Shown here: positions 51,713 through 59,760 of the stretch, in pieces
How the letters are laid out: each line of letters begins with the position of its first letter
Position numbering within the stretch: the first letter of the stretch is position 1
The notes under the pieces: model-generated
Seen by the model: the letters and a program-made list of their open reading frames with translations, nothing else
Database searches by the model: none
What the model was told of the DNA's origin: nothing
Assembly: GCF_004834005.1 (NCBI RefSeq)
Contig: NZ_STFF01000003.1
Coordinates: forward strand, 682,001-746,000
Length of the DNA stretch: 64,000 nt
Direction: 5' to 3'
Source of the DNA: Niastella caeni
Lineage (GTDB): Bacteria; Bacteroidota; Bacteroidia; Chitinophagales; Chitinophagaceae
Translations under genes and position numbers: made by a program

Positions 51713-52993
51713 TCACGGACTAACGATCAGCTTATTCTTTTCAAAACGGAAACGCACCCTGCTCACTTCCAGTAATCGCAATAGCTCAGTAAGCCTGGCA
51801 TTCCTTGAAATACCACCGGTAAAACGGCGTTGCGGAAGATTGCCTTCGTACACCACCTCAATATTATACCACCTTGCCACCTGACGCATGATGCTTTTGA
51901 GATCAGCGCTTTTAAAAGCAGTAAGCCCATTCTTCCAGGCCATAGCCAGTTCAATGTCGGGCGAGTGGTTAGTAGTTAGTAGCGAGTGGGCCGTCAGCAC
52001 GGCCTGTTCTCCCGGTTGCAGGATCACTTCATGTTTTTTGTGATCAGGAGCGGTTTTCCCACTAGCCACTTGCCACTCACTACTTGCTATCTTTACTTTC
52101 CCCTCGAGCAACGTTGTTTTCACCGCCTCCTCATCATCATAGGCACTTACATTAAAATGGGTGCCCAATACCTCTACTTCGGCCTTCCCGTTGATGTTAA
52201 CAATGAAAGGAAGCCTGCCTTTTACACCTCTCCGCGCCGGGAGGTGGCTTACTTCAAAGTAAACTTCGCCTGTGATCTCTACCCTTCTTTCATCACCGGC
52301 AAATGCTACCGGATAACGGATAGAGGAAGCCGCATTTAACCATACTTTACTACCATCGGGCAACACCAGTTGATATTGTCCGCCTTTGGGTGTGGCAAGC
52401 ATGTTCCAGGAAATGGCAGCCTGTTCATTGCCATTTGCCAATTGCCTGTTGCTTCCTGATCTGTATTCCACTTCGCCATTCTTATTTTTAATTACCTCAA
52501 CATGGCCCTGTTTACTCAATAGCCCGTCTTGTGCATGCTGGAGCGGGATCGTTGAACCATCGGCAAGGGTCAATACCGCTTTATCGCCCCCGGGCAGTGC
52601 ATCTTCTATGGGTTGCTGAACAGGCTGGTTGTTTTTTGCAACATTATTTTTTGCCAATCGGTTGATGATCGAATAGCCACCCAAACCTGCTATCAGTACA
52701 ATAACCGCCGCTGCCGCTACCCGCGCCCATCTAAACCGGTTACTGTTGTTTAAAGGGTATACTTTATCGTTTACGGTTTGCGTGGCTTGTATAAAAAGAT
52801 GCTCCCAATCGGTTTCGGGCGCCGTGGCAAGTGGTTGCAACACGTCGTATTCAGCATCCATCAATTGTTCCAGTACTGCACGGTTCTCAGGCTGGGCTAT
52901 AAAGGCGAACAATTCCTGCAACTCTTCACGGGTACACACTTTTTGCGTGTATAACCTGAAGAGGTATTGTATGCGGTCAGTATCGACAGACAT
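51713..52993 (-). CDS. FecR-family anti-sigma factor with repeat-derived loops (PUL C)
   Basis: 426 residues. N-terminal cytoplasmic part (1-90), one membrane helix at about 91-110 (RVAAAAVIVLIAGLGGYSII), FecR domain (LVLPDGSKVWLNAASSIRYP, EVEVLGTHFNVSAYDDE), DUF4974 end. Two loops on either side of the HEVILQPGEQAVLTA strand are encoded by the two arms of a TAGCGAGTAG-type inverted element (51961-52090). Two further loops (HLPARRGVKGRLP and RQLANGNEQAA) are also absent or shorter in the other FecR proteins and look repeat-derived. The frame stays open because the TAG words are read out of frame. Confidence 0.93.
   Translation of the reverse strand: MSVDTDRIQYLFRLYTQKVCTREELQELFAFIAQPENRAVLEQLMDAEYDVLQPLATAPETDWEHLFIQATQTVNDKVYPLNNSNRFRWARVAAAAVIVLIAGLGGYSIINRLAKNNVAKNNQPVQQPIEDALPGGDKAVLTLADGSTIPLQHAQDGLLSKQGHVEVIKNKNGEVEYRSGSNRQLANGNEQAAISWNMLATPKGGQYQLVLPDGSKVWLNAASSIRYPVAFAGDERRVEITGEVYFEVSHLPARRGVKGRLPFIVNINGKAEVEVLGTHFNVSAYDDEEAVKTTLLEGKVKIASSEWQVASGKTAPDHKKHEVILQPGEQAVLTAHSLLTTNHSPDIELAMAWKNGLTAFKSADLKSIMRQVARWYNIEVVYEGNLPQRRFTGGISRNARLTELLRLLEVSRVRFRFEKNKLIVSP
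51961..52090. repeat. Complete inverted TAGCGAG word element inside the FecR gene
   Basis: Plus-strand arms: 51961-51991 (GCGAGTGGTTAGTAG words) and 52058-52090 (CCCACTAGCCACTTGCC words), about 66 bp apart. Over 28 aligned positions the arms match as inverted repeats at about 20. Arm order relative to transcription is the same as in the intergenic copies at 2971-3053 and 5163-5310. Confidence 0.85.
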
Positions 52994-53077
52994 TTAATGA
53001 ATTATTAATGATCTATAAATAATGGGATAATACAAATAGTACAGACAATCGAAAAAAGAAGCAGGACCGGGAAAAAG

Positions 53078-53091
53078 TGATAATTTTTTAA
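53078..53091. promoter_or_regulatory. Shared TGATAATTTTTT box between sigma and FecR (PUL C)
   Basis: TGATAATTTTTTAA, in the same gap and orientation as 33152-33167 in PUL B. Candidate promoter element for FecR-SusCD under its own sigma factor. Confidence 0.35.
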
Positions 53092-53113
53092 AAAAAGTTT
53101 TCTGCGTGTTTTG

Positions 53114-53710
53114 TTATAACAATAACAAACTACAGTTGATGCAGCATAATGTAGCAATCAATGCAGAATAGCGGGCGAGGTAATCCCGTATATGCTTCAG
53201 TATTTCAACGAGCATATTCTTGACCCGGCTTTTTGATAAACCCAGCTGGCAGGCAATTTCTTCATGGGTAAGTCCCTGTTCACGGCTCAGTTGAAATAAA
53301 GTTTGCCGTTGCCCCGACAACTGGCTTACGGCCTTACTGATCAACCGCTGACTTTCCTGTGCCTGCAATATATCTTCAGTAGCATTATCAAACTGCGATA
53401 AATTTACCCACACCTGTTGCTGCAACCGGCGATCACGGGCCACCCTGGTTAAATGATTCAGGGTTTTATTGCGGGCAATGGTATAAATATATTTACCGGG
53501 ATATTCAACACCGGCGAGGCTGATACGACTTTCCCATAATTTAGCGAACACCTCCTGTACAATTTCTTCTGCATCAACACGGGAGTGCGTCATTTGCAAT
53601 ACAAAAGAAAACAACCGTAGTTTATACAGTTCAAACAAATGCCTGAAGGCCAACTTATCGCCATTGGCCACTTGCTGTAATAATTCCCGGTCGGTATATA
53701 CGTTTTCCAA
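53114..53710 (-). CDS. ECF RNA polymerase sigma factor (PUL C)
   Basis: 198 residues. Region 2 at about 20-90 (FRHLFELYKLRLFSFVLQM, AEEIVQEVFAKLWESR), region 4 at about 125-180 (LSGQRQTLFQLSREQGLTHEEIACQLGLSKSRVKNMLVEILKHIR). The protein ends in a hydrophobic segment, YSALIATLCCINCSLLLL, that could touch the membrane. First gene of PUL C. Two PurR-like operators lie about 95-135 bp upstream. Confidence 0.94.
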   Translation of the reverse strand: MENVYTDRELLQQVANGDKLAFRHLFELYKLRLFSFVLQMTHSRVDAEEIVQEVFAKLWESRISLAGVEYPGKYIYTIARNKTLNHLTRVARDRRLQQQVWVNLSQFDNATEDILQAQESQRLISKAVSQLSGQRQTLFQLSREQGLTHEEIACQLGLSKSRVKNMLVEILKHIRDYLARYSALIATLCCINCSLLLL

Positions 53711-53805
53711 TGGTACCCTGAGCGTTGGTTATACAATCAGATCAATAATTGCATGAAAAGGAAGTTCATTCAGGACTAAGGTAAACATAAAATGCTCTTT
53801 TTTAC

Positions 53806-53823
53806 CGCGCAAACGATTGCGGT
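53806..53823. promoter_or_regulatory. LacI/PurR-like operator 1 upstream of sigma C
   Basis: CGCGCAAACGATTGCGGT: CGCAA and TTGCG half-sites are perfect complements around ACGA. Its centre is about 20 bp (two helical turns) from operator 2. Confidence 0.5.
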
Positions 53824-53828
53824 GATTA

Positions 53829-53844
53829 TACAAACGTTTGCATT
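53829..53844. promoter_or_regulatory. LacI/PurR-like operator 2 upstream of sigma C
   Basis: TACAAACGTTTGCATT, with the perfect 10-bp palindrome CAAACGTTTG at 53831-53840. The central CG and CAAA arms are the LacI-family signature. Confidence 0.5.
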
Positions 53845-53992
53845 TTATTAAGTAAAAGGGCAAGGGCTGTAAACGATGACCAAACTTACAATAACAATCA
53901 TATTTGTTTATGACAACCATCATTGAAATAAATGGCAACGTGATATACATTTGTATAACGGGTTTTTCATAGGATATTTAAAAAATCAGAAC

Positions 53993-54016
53993 GAAGCTCC
54001 GATTCATCGGAGCTTC
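53993..54016. terminator. Stem-loop terminator after the REC-CRP gene
   Basis: GAAGCTCCGAT (53993-54003), TC, then the exact reverse complement (54006-54016). On the minus strand it is followed by GTTCTGATTTTTTAAA, so it should end transcription of the REC-CRP gene before sigma C. The plus strand has a T-rich flank too. Confidence 0.75.
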
Positions 54017-54145
54017 CTTATTTTATAACTGTCATAAAACATAATAGCTCTAATAAAAACGACAAAAGCGCGCCCGCTTTTAACACGAGACACGCTTCTT
54101 TTTAATTCTTTTTAATTAGTTAAAGGCGAAATGAGCGTAAGATCG

Positions 54146-55204
54146 TTAGTTCAACAAATTCTCCAATTCTTTTTCATTTAAAATAGTGATGGCGCCATCA
54201 CTAATATCGATCAACTTTTCACTTTTAAATTCACTGAGCGTTCTTATCATTGAAGCAGTGGCCGTGCCTGCAATAGCGGCCAGGTTCTCCCGGCTTAAAT
54301 TAATAGACGATTTATATTTCCTGTTTACCGTTATCAATGCGTCGGCTACTTTTTTTCGCAGGGAGTTGTACGCCAGTCCCAATAACAATTGCTCCTTTTC
54401 GGTTATGTTTTTGGCCATCATGGTCATAAACCGGGTAACTACTTCGCGGCGGGTATTCATCAGGGCATCAAATTCGTCTTTAGGAATAACGGCCAGCTCG
54501 GTATTTTCCATGGCTTCCGCTCGATCTTTATAAACAGTTCCTTCCAACAAAGCAACATACCCTAAAAAATCGCCTTCGCCATAAATACCTACGATCAACT
54601 CTTTCCCTTCTTCATTGGTTTTGTACGTTTTTATTTTCCCTTTTTTAATATAGTACAGCCGCGCCGGGCGATTGCCCTCTACATAAATAATTTGTTTTCT
54701 TTTGTATTTAGTAATATCCCTGTTCTCTGACAACAGGGACAAAATATCTCTTTCGTTGGTTGTTTTTGAATAACCATTCGCATGGCCGTTCCCATTTACG
54801 GGCGCTTCATGCTGAACAAAATCCTGCTTCAGCCATTCAACCCTTTTCAACCGGCATTCAATGGCTTGCAATAACTCTGTCTTTTCAAATGGCTTGGTAA
54901 TATAATCGTCAGCGCCTAATTCCATTCCTTTTCGCATTTCGGAACGCTCGGCCCTGGCCGACATAAAAATAAATGGGGTGTTTCGAATGGCTGGATTCTT
55001 ATGCAACAAGTGGAGAACGCCAAAACCGTCTAATTGCGGCATCATGACATCGCATAAAATCAGGTCAGGTTTCTCCTGTAAAGCAAGCTCAATCCCTGTT
55101 TTTCCATCTTCTGCTGTAAAAACCTTGTAATTAGCCAACTCCAGTATCTCCGTAACATTCTCTCTGATCCCGGCATTGTCTTCAATAACAAGAATCTTTT
55201 TCAT
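54146..55204 (-). CDS. Response regulator: REC domain fused to CRP/FNR-type cNMP-binding and HTH domains
   Basis: 352 residues from ATG 55204 (MKKILVIEDN); the frame to 55291 adds 29 unconserved residues. REC domain (1-120) with Asp52 in LILCDVMMPQLDGFG and Lys104 in DDYITKPFEKTEL. A variable linker (about 120-150) is rich in Asn and Gly. A cyclic-nucleotide-binding-like domain (about 155-265) has KRKQIIYVEGNRPARLYYIKKG and GDFLGYVALLEG. A CRP-type winged helix (about 275-350) has NLSRENLAAIAGTATASMIRTLSEF. No kinase gene is adjacent. It probably integrates phosphorylation with a second signal. Confidence 0.92.
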   Translation of the reverse strand: MKKILVIEDNAGIRENVTEILELANYKVFTAEDGKTGIELALQEKPDLILCDVMMPQLDGFGVLHLLHKNPAIRNTPFIFMSARAERSEMRKGMELGADDYITKPFEKTELLQAIECRLKRVEWLKQDFVQHEAPVNGNGHANGYSKTTNERDILSLLSENRDITKYKRKQIIYVEGNRPARLYYIKKGKIKTYKTNEEGKELIVGIYGEGDFLGYVALLEGTVYKDRAEAMENTELAVIPKDEFDALMNTRREVVTRFMTMMAKNITEKEQLLLGLAYNSLRKKVADALITVNRKYKSSINLSRENLAAIAGTATASMIRTLSEFKSEKLIDISDGAITILNEKELENLLN

Positions 55205-55696
55205 GTTTGGTTGAGTTTTAAAAATGAAATAAAGCTGTTTACCAATGCTTTGGCAGGCACAAGTAATAGACATAGTCTTCGAAAGGAACAATATTTATTT
55301 TCCGGGAACCGGTTGGGATAAGGAGGGTGCAAGAGCTAATTTTTCGGAGAAGTACGCGTTGTGAATTAGCAAGGAGAAACTATCTCTAACCCACAGTAAT
55401 GACAATCAAAACAGTGAGCATAAATGTTTAAACACCTGCTAAGGATTGGGTTGCTTGTGCAATTGAATTGGATGGACTGTTATTTTAAAGTTAACGTATT
55501 TTAAATATTATTCCATCCCACTCATAATTTTTTTTGTCAATTCATTAGGTAATTGGTCCCTGTGTTTTACAAAACGAGTCGTTGATTAATGTTTTCTAGG
55601 TATGACAATAAAAGGATATGCAAAGTTGCATTATTTTATTTTTTTCGCATCCTGTGCTATCATGATTTTTGACAAATATCATCATGATATATATCA
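55205..55696. other. Intergenic region upstream of the REC-CRP gene
   Basis: AT-rich with no credible ORF. Its right end has two overlapping perfect palindromes, ATATCATCATGATAT (55676-55690) and ATGATATATATCAT (55684-55697), touching the stop of the FAD/Fe-S gene. They could form the 3' hairpin of that transcript or an operator for the regulator. Confidence 0.5.
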
Positions 55697-58567
55697 TCAT
55701 TGTGTCACTTCATCTAATAAGTACAACACAGAACGATAATTTTTACCAGAAGATTCTGCTAATGCCATTTCACAAGTTTTAGCAGTTGAATAACAATCAT
55801 TGCACTGCGCACTGTTCACCTCAGCAACTTCTGCCCGCGTTGCAGCTGCCGTTAAACCGGGATAATAAAAACCACGATCACCGGCCATACCGCAACAACC
55901 CGCAGCATGAGGAATAACAGGTTCCACAACCGTTTGCGTAGCCAGTTGCAGCATATTTTTGTTCAATCCCATTTTGTATAATGAACATACCGGGTGAAAT
56001 ACCGCTTTGCTTTTCTTTTTAGTGATCGTGAGCCTTGGCAATAATATATCAGTGGCAAATTGAAGGCTATCGATAATTTTTAACCGGTTGAACCGAAGCT
56101 GGTTTTCCGGCGTTAAATGCGGGCGGCAGGTCTGCAGCGAATGTGTACACGAAGTAAGATCCAGTACAACAGGCAGCGCACCCTGTTTGCTCCACTCCCA
56201 CAATGTATCGATGGTCTTATTCACAAAGAACCGGTATGCAGGCGTAAAACCTTTTGAAGAGAATGGCTGCGCGCAACAGGTACCGGTTAGGTTGGAAGGG
56301 ATCAGCAACCGGATATTCGCTTTCGTGGCCAGCCGGCGGCAAACATCCACGATCGATTCTTTTTTTTCTATATCGCGGCCCATGGTGCGGGTGATGCACG
56401 AAACAAAATACACTACATCAGCCTGTTCAGGCAATTGCGGTTGTACAGCAACCGGCGCAGTTAATTGCGTTGGCCATAAAGGGAACGAAGGCGCTATTTT
56501 TCTTACACCGCCCGTTAATTTGAACATGGCTTTTTTACCAAATACACTATTCACCACCCGCCCGCTGCGCAATCCCAATTTGATAAGCCGTTCAACCAAG
56601 CCAAAATTTTTGGCCACCTGCATTGCTAAAGCATTAGCCCGCTCAGAGTGGTTCTCTTTTCGCAATCGTTTTACAAGTTCACCTGTATTAATAGCTACAG
56701 GACAGTCTGTAGCGCACATGCCATCCACCGCACAGGTATCCAGGCCATCGTACGCATAATCCTTTAAAATACTATTGTAAGTGGTGGTATCACCGGCTTT
56801 TTTAAGGCGCGATAAAGACCGCCGCAATACAATTCGCTGCCGCGGCGTAAGGGTGAAATGCCGGCTCGGACAACGGTTCTCACAATACCCGCACTCCACG
56901 CATTTATCAACTTCTTCTTCTACCACGGGCAGCGGCTTCAAATTCTTTAAATGACAGGTTGGGTCTGCATTGATGATAACCCCGGGGTTCAGGATGTTTC
57001 CGGGATCAACCAGGGCTTTTAACTCCTTCATGATCGCGTACCCTTCGGCGCCCCATTCAGCTTCAACATACGGTGCAATCTGCCGGCCGGTGCCATGCTC
57101 CGCCTTTAACGCCCCGTCGTACCTTTTAATGACCAATTCCGCCAGTTCATCATTAAAAGCGCCAAAAACGGCTACCTCCGCCGGCGTTTCGAACGACTGC
57201 GACAACAGGAAATGCAGGTTGCCTTCCTTTGCGTGGCCGAACACGATGGCATCGTAGTACTTATATTTAATAAACAGCCGTTGCAGGTCTTCAATGGCTT
57301 CGCCCAGGCGGTGAACCGGAACGGCAATGTCTTCCAGCATGGCCGAGGTACCCTTTTGCCGAACGGCCGCTACAGAAGGGTACATGCCCTTGCGTAGCTT
57401 CCAGTACGTAGCCTGCAGGGCTTCATCGGTCGTAAATTCGGTCTTATACGTGATGGGCAACGCATCAATGAATTGCATTGCTCTGGCTAATTTCTCCTGC
57501 AGGCCGGCAGCAGTATCAGATTGATACTCGCACAAAATACCGGCGCTGTTTGCAGGCAATGTTTTTAAAAACGCAGGAGCGCCCGCCAGTTCTTCAATGG
57601 AGCGAATAGCGGCCCTGTCCATAAACTCCAATGCTTCCGCATCGCTTTCCTTTAATGCCGGAATGGCGTTGCAGGTTGCCGCAGGCGAAGCAAAGAACAA
57701 CAACCCGGTACTTTTGCAGGGTTTATCGGGAATGGTGTTCAATACGGCTTCGGCAATGAATGCCAAGGTGCCTTCCGCCCCAATCAGCAAATGCGCCAGC
57801 ACATCTAATGGATGGTCATAATCGAGAAAAGCATTGATGCTATACCCCACTGTATTCTTTAGCTTATACTTGTCCCTGATCTTCGTTGTTAAAGCCGCAT
57901 TGTTTTTTATGCGTTGCGCCAGTTTTTTGATGCCCGCACACAATTGCGGCTGCGTGGTTTCAAAACGCCTGTAGTCGTCTTTATTTTCGGTATCGAACAC
58001 TTCTCCATTTGGCAGAACGAATTTCAAATACTTCAGGGTGTGGTACGAATTATTGACAACCCCGCAACACATACCGCTGGAGTTATTGGAGAGAATGCCA
58101 CCCATCATGGCGGCATTGATAGAAGCAGGATCGGGACCGATCTTCTTTTTATATTGTTTCAGCAAATGATTTACGTGGCTGCCGGTAATACCCGGTTGCA
58201 CGCGCACCGCATCGCCTGCCATTTCAACTTTGATCAGCGGCCAGTTGCGCGACAGATCAACAAGGATGCCATCGGTAACCGACTGGCCACTCAGGCTGGT
58301 GCCGCCGGTGCGAAACGTAAGTGACGTTTGATGCTGCTGAGCGAGTTTAAAAAGCAATTGCACTTCTTCAATATTCACAGGAAATACGACGGCCTCAGGC
58401 ACCAGCGAGTAAAAGCTGGCATCAGATGACCAGGCATGCAGATCTATCAAACGTGTTTTTAACCTGTCTGCCGGGAAATGTGCTGCCAACGCCTGTTGTA
58501 CCTGCCTGGCTGCAGGCAGGGTTTGCTTTTCCTTCGTCATAGAGGTAATCTCCAAATGATTTTGCAA
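55697..58567 (-). CDS. FAD-binding and 4Fe-4S dehydrogenase (D-lactate dehydrogenase/glycolate-oxidase type)
   Basis: 956 residues fusing three parts. An FAD-binding PCMH domain (about 50-260) has TFRTGGTSLSGQSVTDG at 84-100. An FAD-oxidase C-terminal domain (about 260-530) has FGHAKEGNLHFLL and EHGTGRQIAPYVEAEWG. A ferredoxin/GlpC-like part has cysteine clusters CVECGYCENRCP (about 554) and CAVDGMCATDCP (about 610) plus CCG-type cysteines (CCAQPFSSKG, CCGMAGDRGF near 889). Such proteins oxidise D-2-hydroxyacids such as D-lactate or 2-hydroxyglutarate and pass electrons to the quinone pool. ATG 58540 is an alternative start. It stands alone on its strand. Confidence 0.92.
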   Translation of the reverse strand: MQNHLEITSMTKEKQTLPAARQVQQALAAHFPADRLKTRLIDLHAWSSDASFYSLVPEAVVFPVNIEEVQLLFKLAQQHQTSLTFRTGGTSLSGQSVTDGILVDLSRNWPLIKVEMAGDAVRVQPGITGSHVNHLLKQYKKKIGPDPASINAAMMGGILSNNSSGMCCGVVNNSYHTLKYLKFVLPNGEVFDTENKDDYRRFETTQPQLCAGIKKLAQRIKNNAALTTKIRDKYKLKNTVGYSINAFLDYDHPLDVLAHLLIGAEGTLAFIAEAVLNTIPDKPCKSTGLLFFASPAATCNAIPALKESDAEALEFMDRAAIRSIEELAGAPAFLKTLPANSAGILCEYQSDTAAGLQEKLARAMQFIDALPITYKTEFTTDEALQATYWKLRKGMYPSVAAVRQKGTSAMLEDIAVPVHRLGEAIEDLQRLFIKYKYYDAIVFGHAKEGNLHFLLSQSFETPAEVAVFGAFNDELAELVIKRYDGALKAEHGTGRQIAPYVEAEWGAEGYAIMKELKALVDPGNILNPGVIINADPTCHLKNLKPLPVVEEEVDKCVECGYCENRCPSRHFTLTPRQRIVLRRSLSRLKKAGDTTTYNSILKDYAYDGLDTCAVDGMCATDCPVAINTGELVKRLRKENHSERANALAMQVAKNFGLVERLIKLGLRSGRVVNSVFGKKAMFKLTGGVRKIAPSFPLWPTQLTAPVAVQPQLPEQADVVYFVSCITRTMGRDIEKKESIVDVCRRLATKANIRLLIPSNLTGTCCAQPFSSKGFTPAYRFFVNKTIDTLWEWSKQGALPVVLDLTSCTHSLQTCRPHLTPENQLRFNRLKIIDSLQFATDILLPRLTITKKKSKAVFHPVCSLYKMGLNKNMLQLATQTVVEPVIPHAAGCCGMAGDRGFYYPGLTAAATRAEVAEVNSAQCNDCYSTAKTCEMALAESSGKNYRSVLYLLDEVTQ

Positions 58568-59123
58568 TACTTGCTGGTTTCTGGTTGCAAGTTACGCCAT
58601 TCACGACAAAGCAGTAAGCCAATTGGCAGGCTAATTACTTATATACCAATGGAAATGACTATTCCTTCGGCAGAACGGACCTTCATAGCCAAAGAATGAA
58701 CAACACGTTGCAGAAACCAGCATGCAACCTGTTTATCATGGATCATTTAATTGTTTTAAGCGATGAATGCAATAATGATGGTCACGTATGACGGGATCAT
58801 GAAAAGCAAATCGTACGAAAAATATATGAGCCTTCAGTGAATACCAGTGGATCTGTTACGTGACCGGAATCTGCAGTACAAAAAAATTTGCAGCCCGGAT
58901 AAATGATGTGTTAAATATCCGCGCATTGAATTTACTGAGGAAAATGGTACACACAAATTTTAAATTTTTATTACGCACAACCGCTACATTCTACAGACAT
59001 TCATCTGTTTATTTCCCGGATGTGTAACCGCACCTAAAGATTACAATTAAAAATATGCGTTACCGTTTGCGCTATTTTCATTAAATTCAGGAAATTTTCG
59101 TTCTGAAGAAAAGTGTTGCCATA
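58568..59123. other. Divergent intergenic region
   Basis: No gene is supported in these 556 bp. The one clear motif is a PurR-like palindrome at 59056-59073, about 50 bp before the plus-strand gene. Confidence 0.5.
59056..59073. promoter_or_regulatory. PurR-like palindrome before the 59124 operon
   Basis: GCGTTACCGTTTGCGC (59057-59072). Its complement, GCGCAAACGGTAACGC, shares CGCAAACGGT with the sites before sigma B and fucosidase 2; the second half differs (AACGC instead of TTGTG). Possible regulon link. Confidence 0.4.
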
Positions 59124-59645
59124 ATGCTGCTTGCAGTACACCTGTTTAACATAGCAGGATATACGCTGTTGTTTGACTATTTTATACAGCAATCAGACAG
59201 GCAGTTTATTCAACAGCTCGACAATAACCAATACAACGACAGCGAACTCATTGAAGTAAAAATAGCATTACATACACCCTATCTTACCAGTTGGAGCGAT
59301 TATGAAAGAATAGATGGAGAAGCAGAAGTGAACGGTGTTTATTATAATTACGTAAAAAGAAAGATATACAACGATACGCTATACCTGTTGTGCCTACCGA
59401 ATAAAAACAAGACCCAACTAAACGCTGCACGTATTGATTATGCGAACAAAGTGAATGATGTACCCGCCAATGCAGATGATACCGGCGCGCTTAAAAAGAA
59501 TCCGGCTGGCAGTGAATACCAACAACCGCTAAACCAATTTACGGTATCCCTGCCTGCAACAGCCACCGGTAAGCAAATGCAGGATCCGGCTTCATCAGTA
59601 TTGCAATCCATTATCACCGGCCCATTTCATCCTCCACAGGGTTAA
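59124..59645 (+). CDS. Hypothetical protein with N-terminal membrane anchor
   Basis: 173 residues, no family I can name. A hydrophobic N-terminus (MLLAVHLFNIAGYTLLFDYFI) reads as an uncleaved anchor or signal peptide. The soluble part has ELIEVKIALHTPYLTSW, YERIDGEAEVNGVYYNYVKRKIYNDTLYLLCLPNKNKTQ, then a low-complexity Ala/Asn/Pro tail. The frame is open upstream to about 59085 and encodes VLKKSVAI just before the ATG. That would make a better n-region, but no ATG, GTG or TTG is available, so the true start is uncertain. The FG-GAP gene follows 115 bp later on the same strand. Confidence 0.7.
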   Translation: MLLAVHLFNIAGYTLLFDYFIQQSDRQFIQQLDNNQYNDSELIEVKIALHTPYLTSWSDYERIDGEAEVNGVYYNYVKRKIYNDTLYLLCLPNKNKTQLNAARIDYANKVNDVPANADDTGALKKNPAGSEYQQPLNQFTVSLPATATGKQMQDPASSVLQSIITGPFHPPQG

Positions 59646-59760
59646 ACGCAACCAAACTAATATAATAACCCGGTGGGAGGAACGTTCCCCTACCCCATTT
59701 AATATCCCTGGCCTGTTATTTAACGTAACTGTTAACTAATATGCTACACAATATTCTTCC

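Larger units (their letters stand above)
53711..54145. other. Intergenic region with operators and terminator
   Basis: These 435 bp before sigma C hold two LacI/PurR-like palindromes (53806-53823 and 53829-53844) and a strong stem-loop (53993-54016) that ends the REC-CRP transcript. No gene is credible here. Confidence 0.65.

Noticed and set aside
19015..53710. Heparan- or chondroitin-type PUL
   Set aside because: No sulfatase, no PL8/12/13-like lyase and no unsaturated-uronyl hydrolase; GH89 alone is not specific for heparan.
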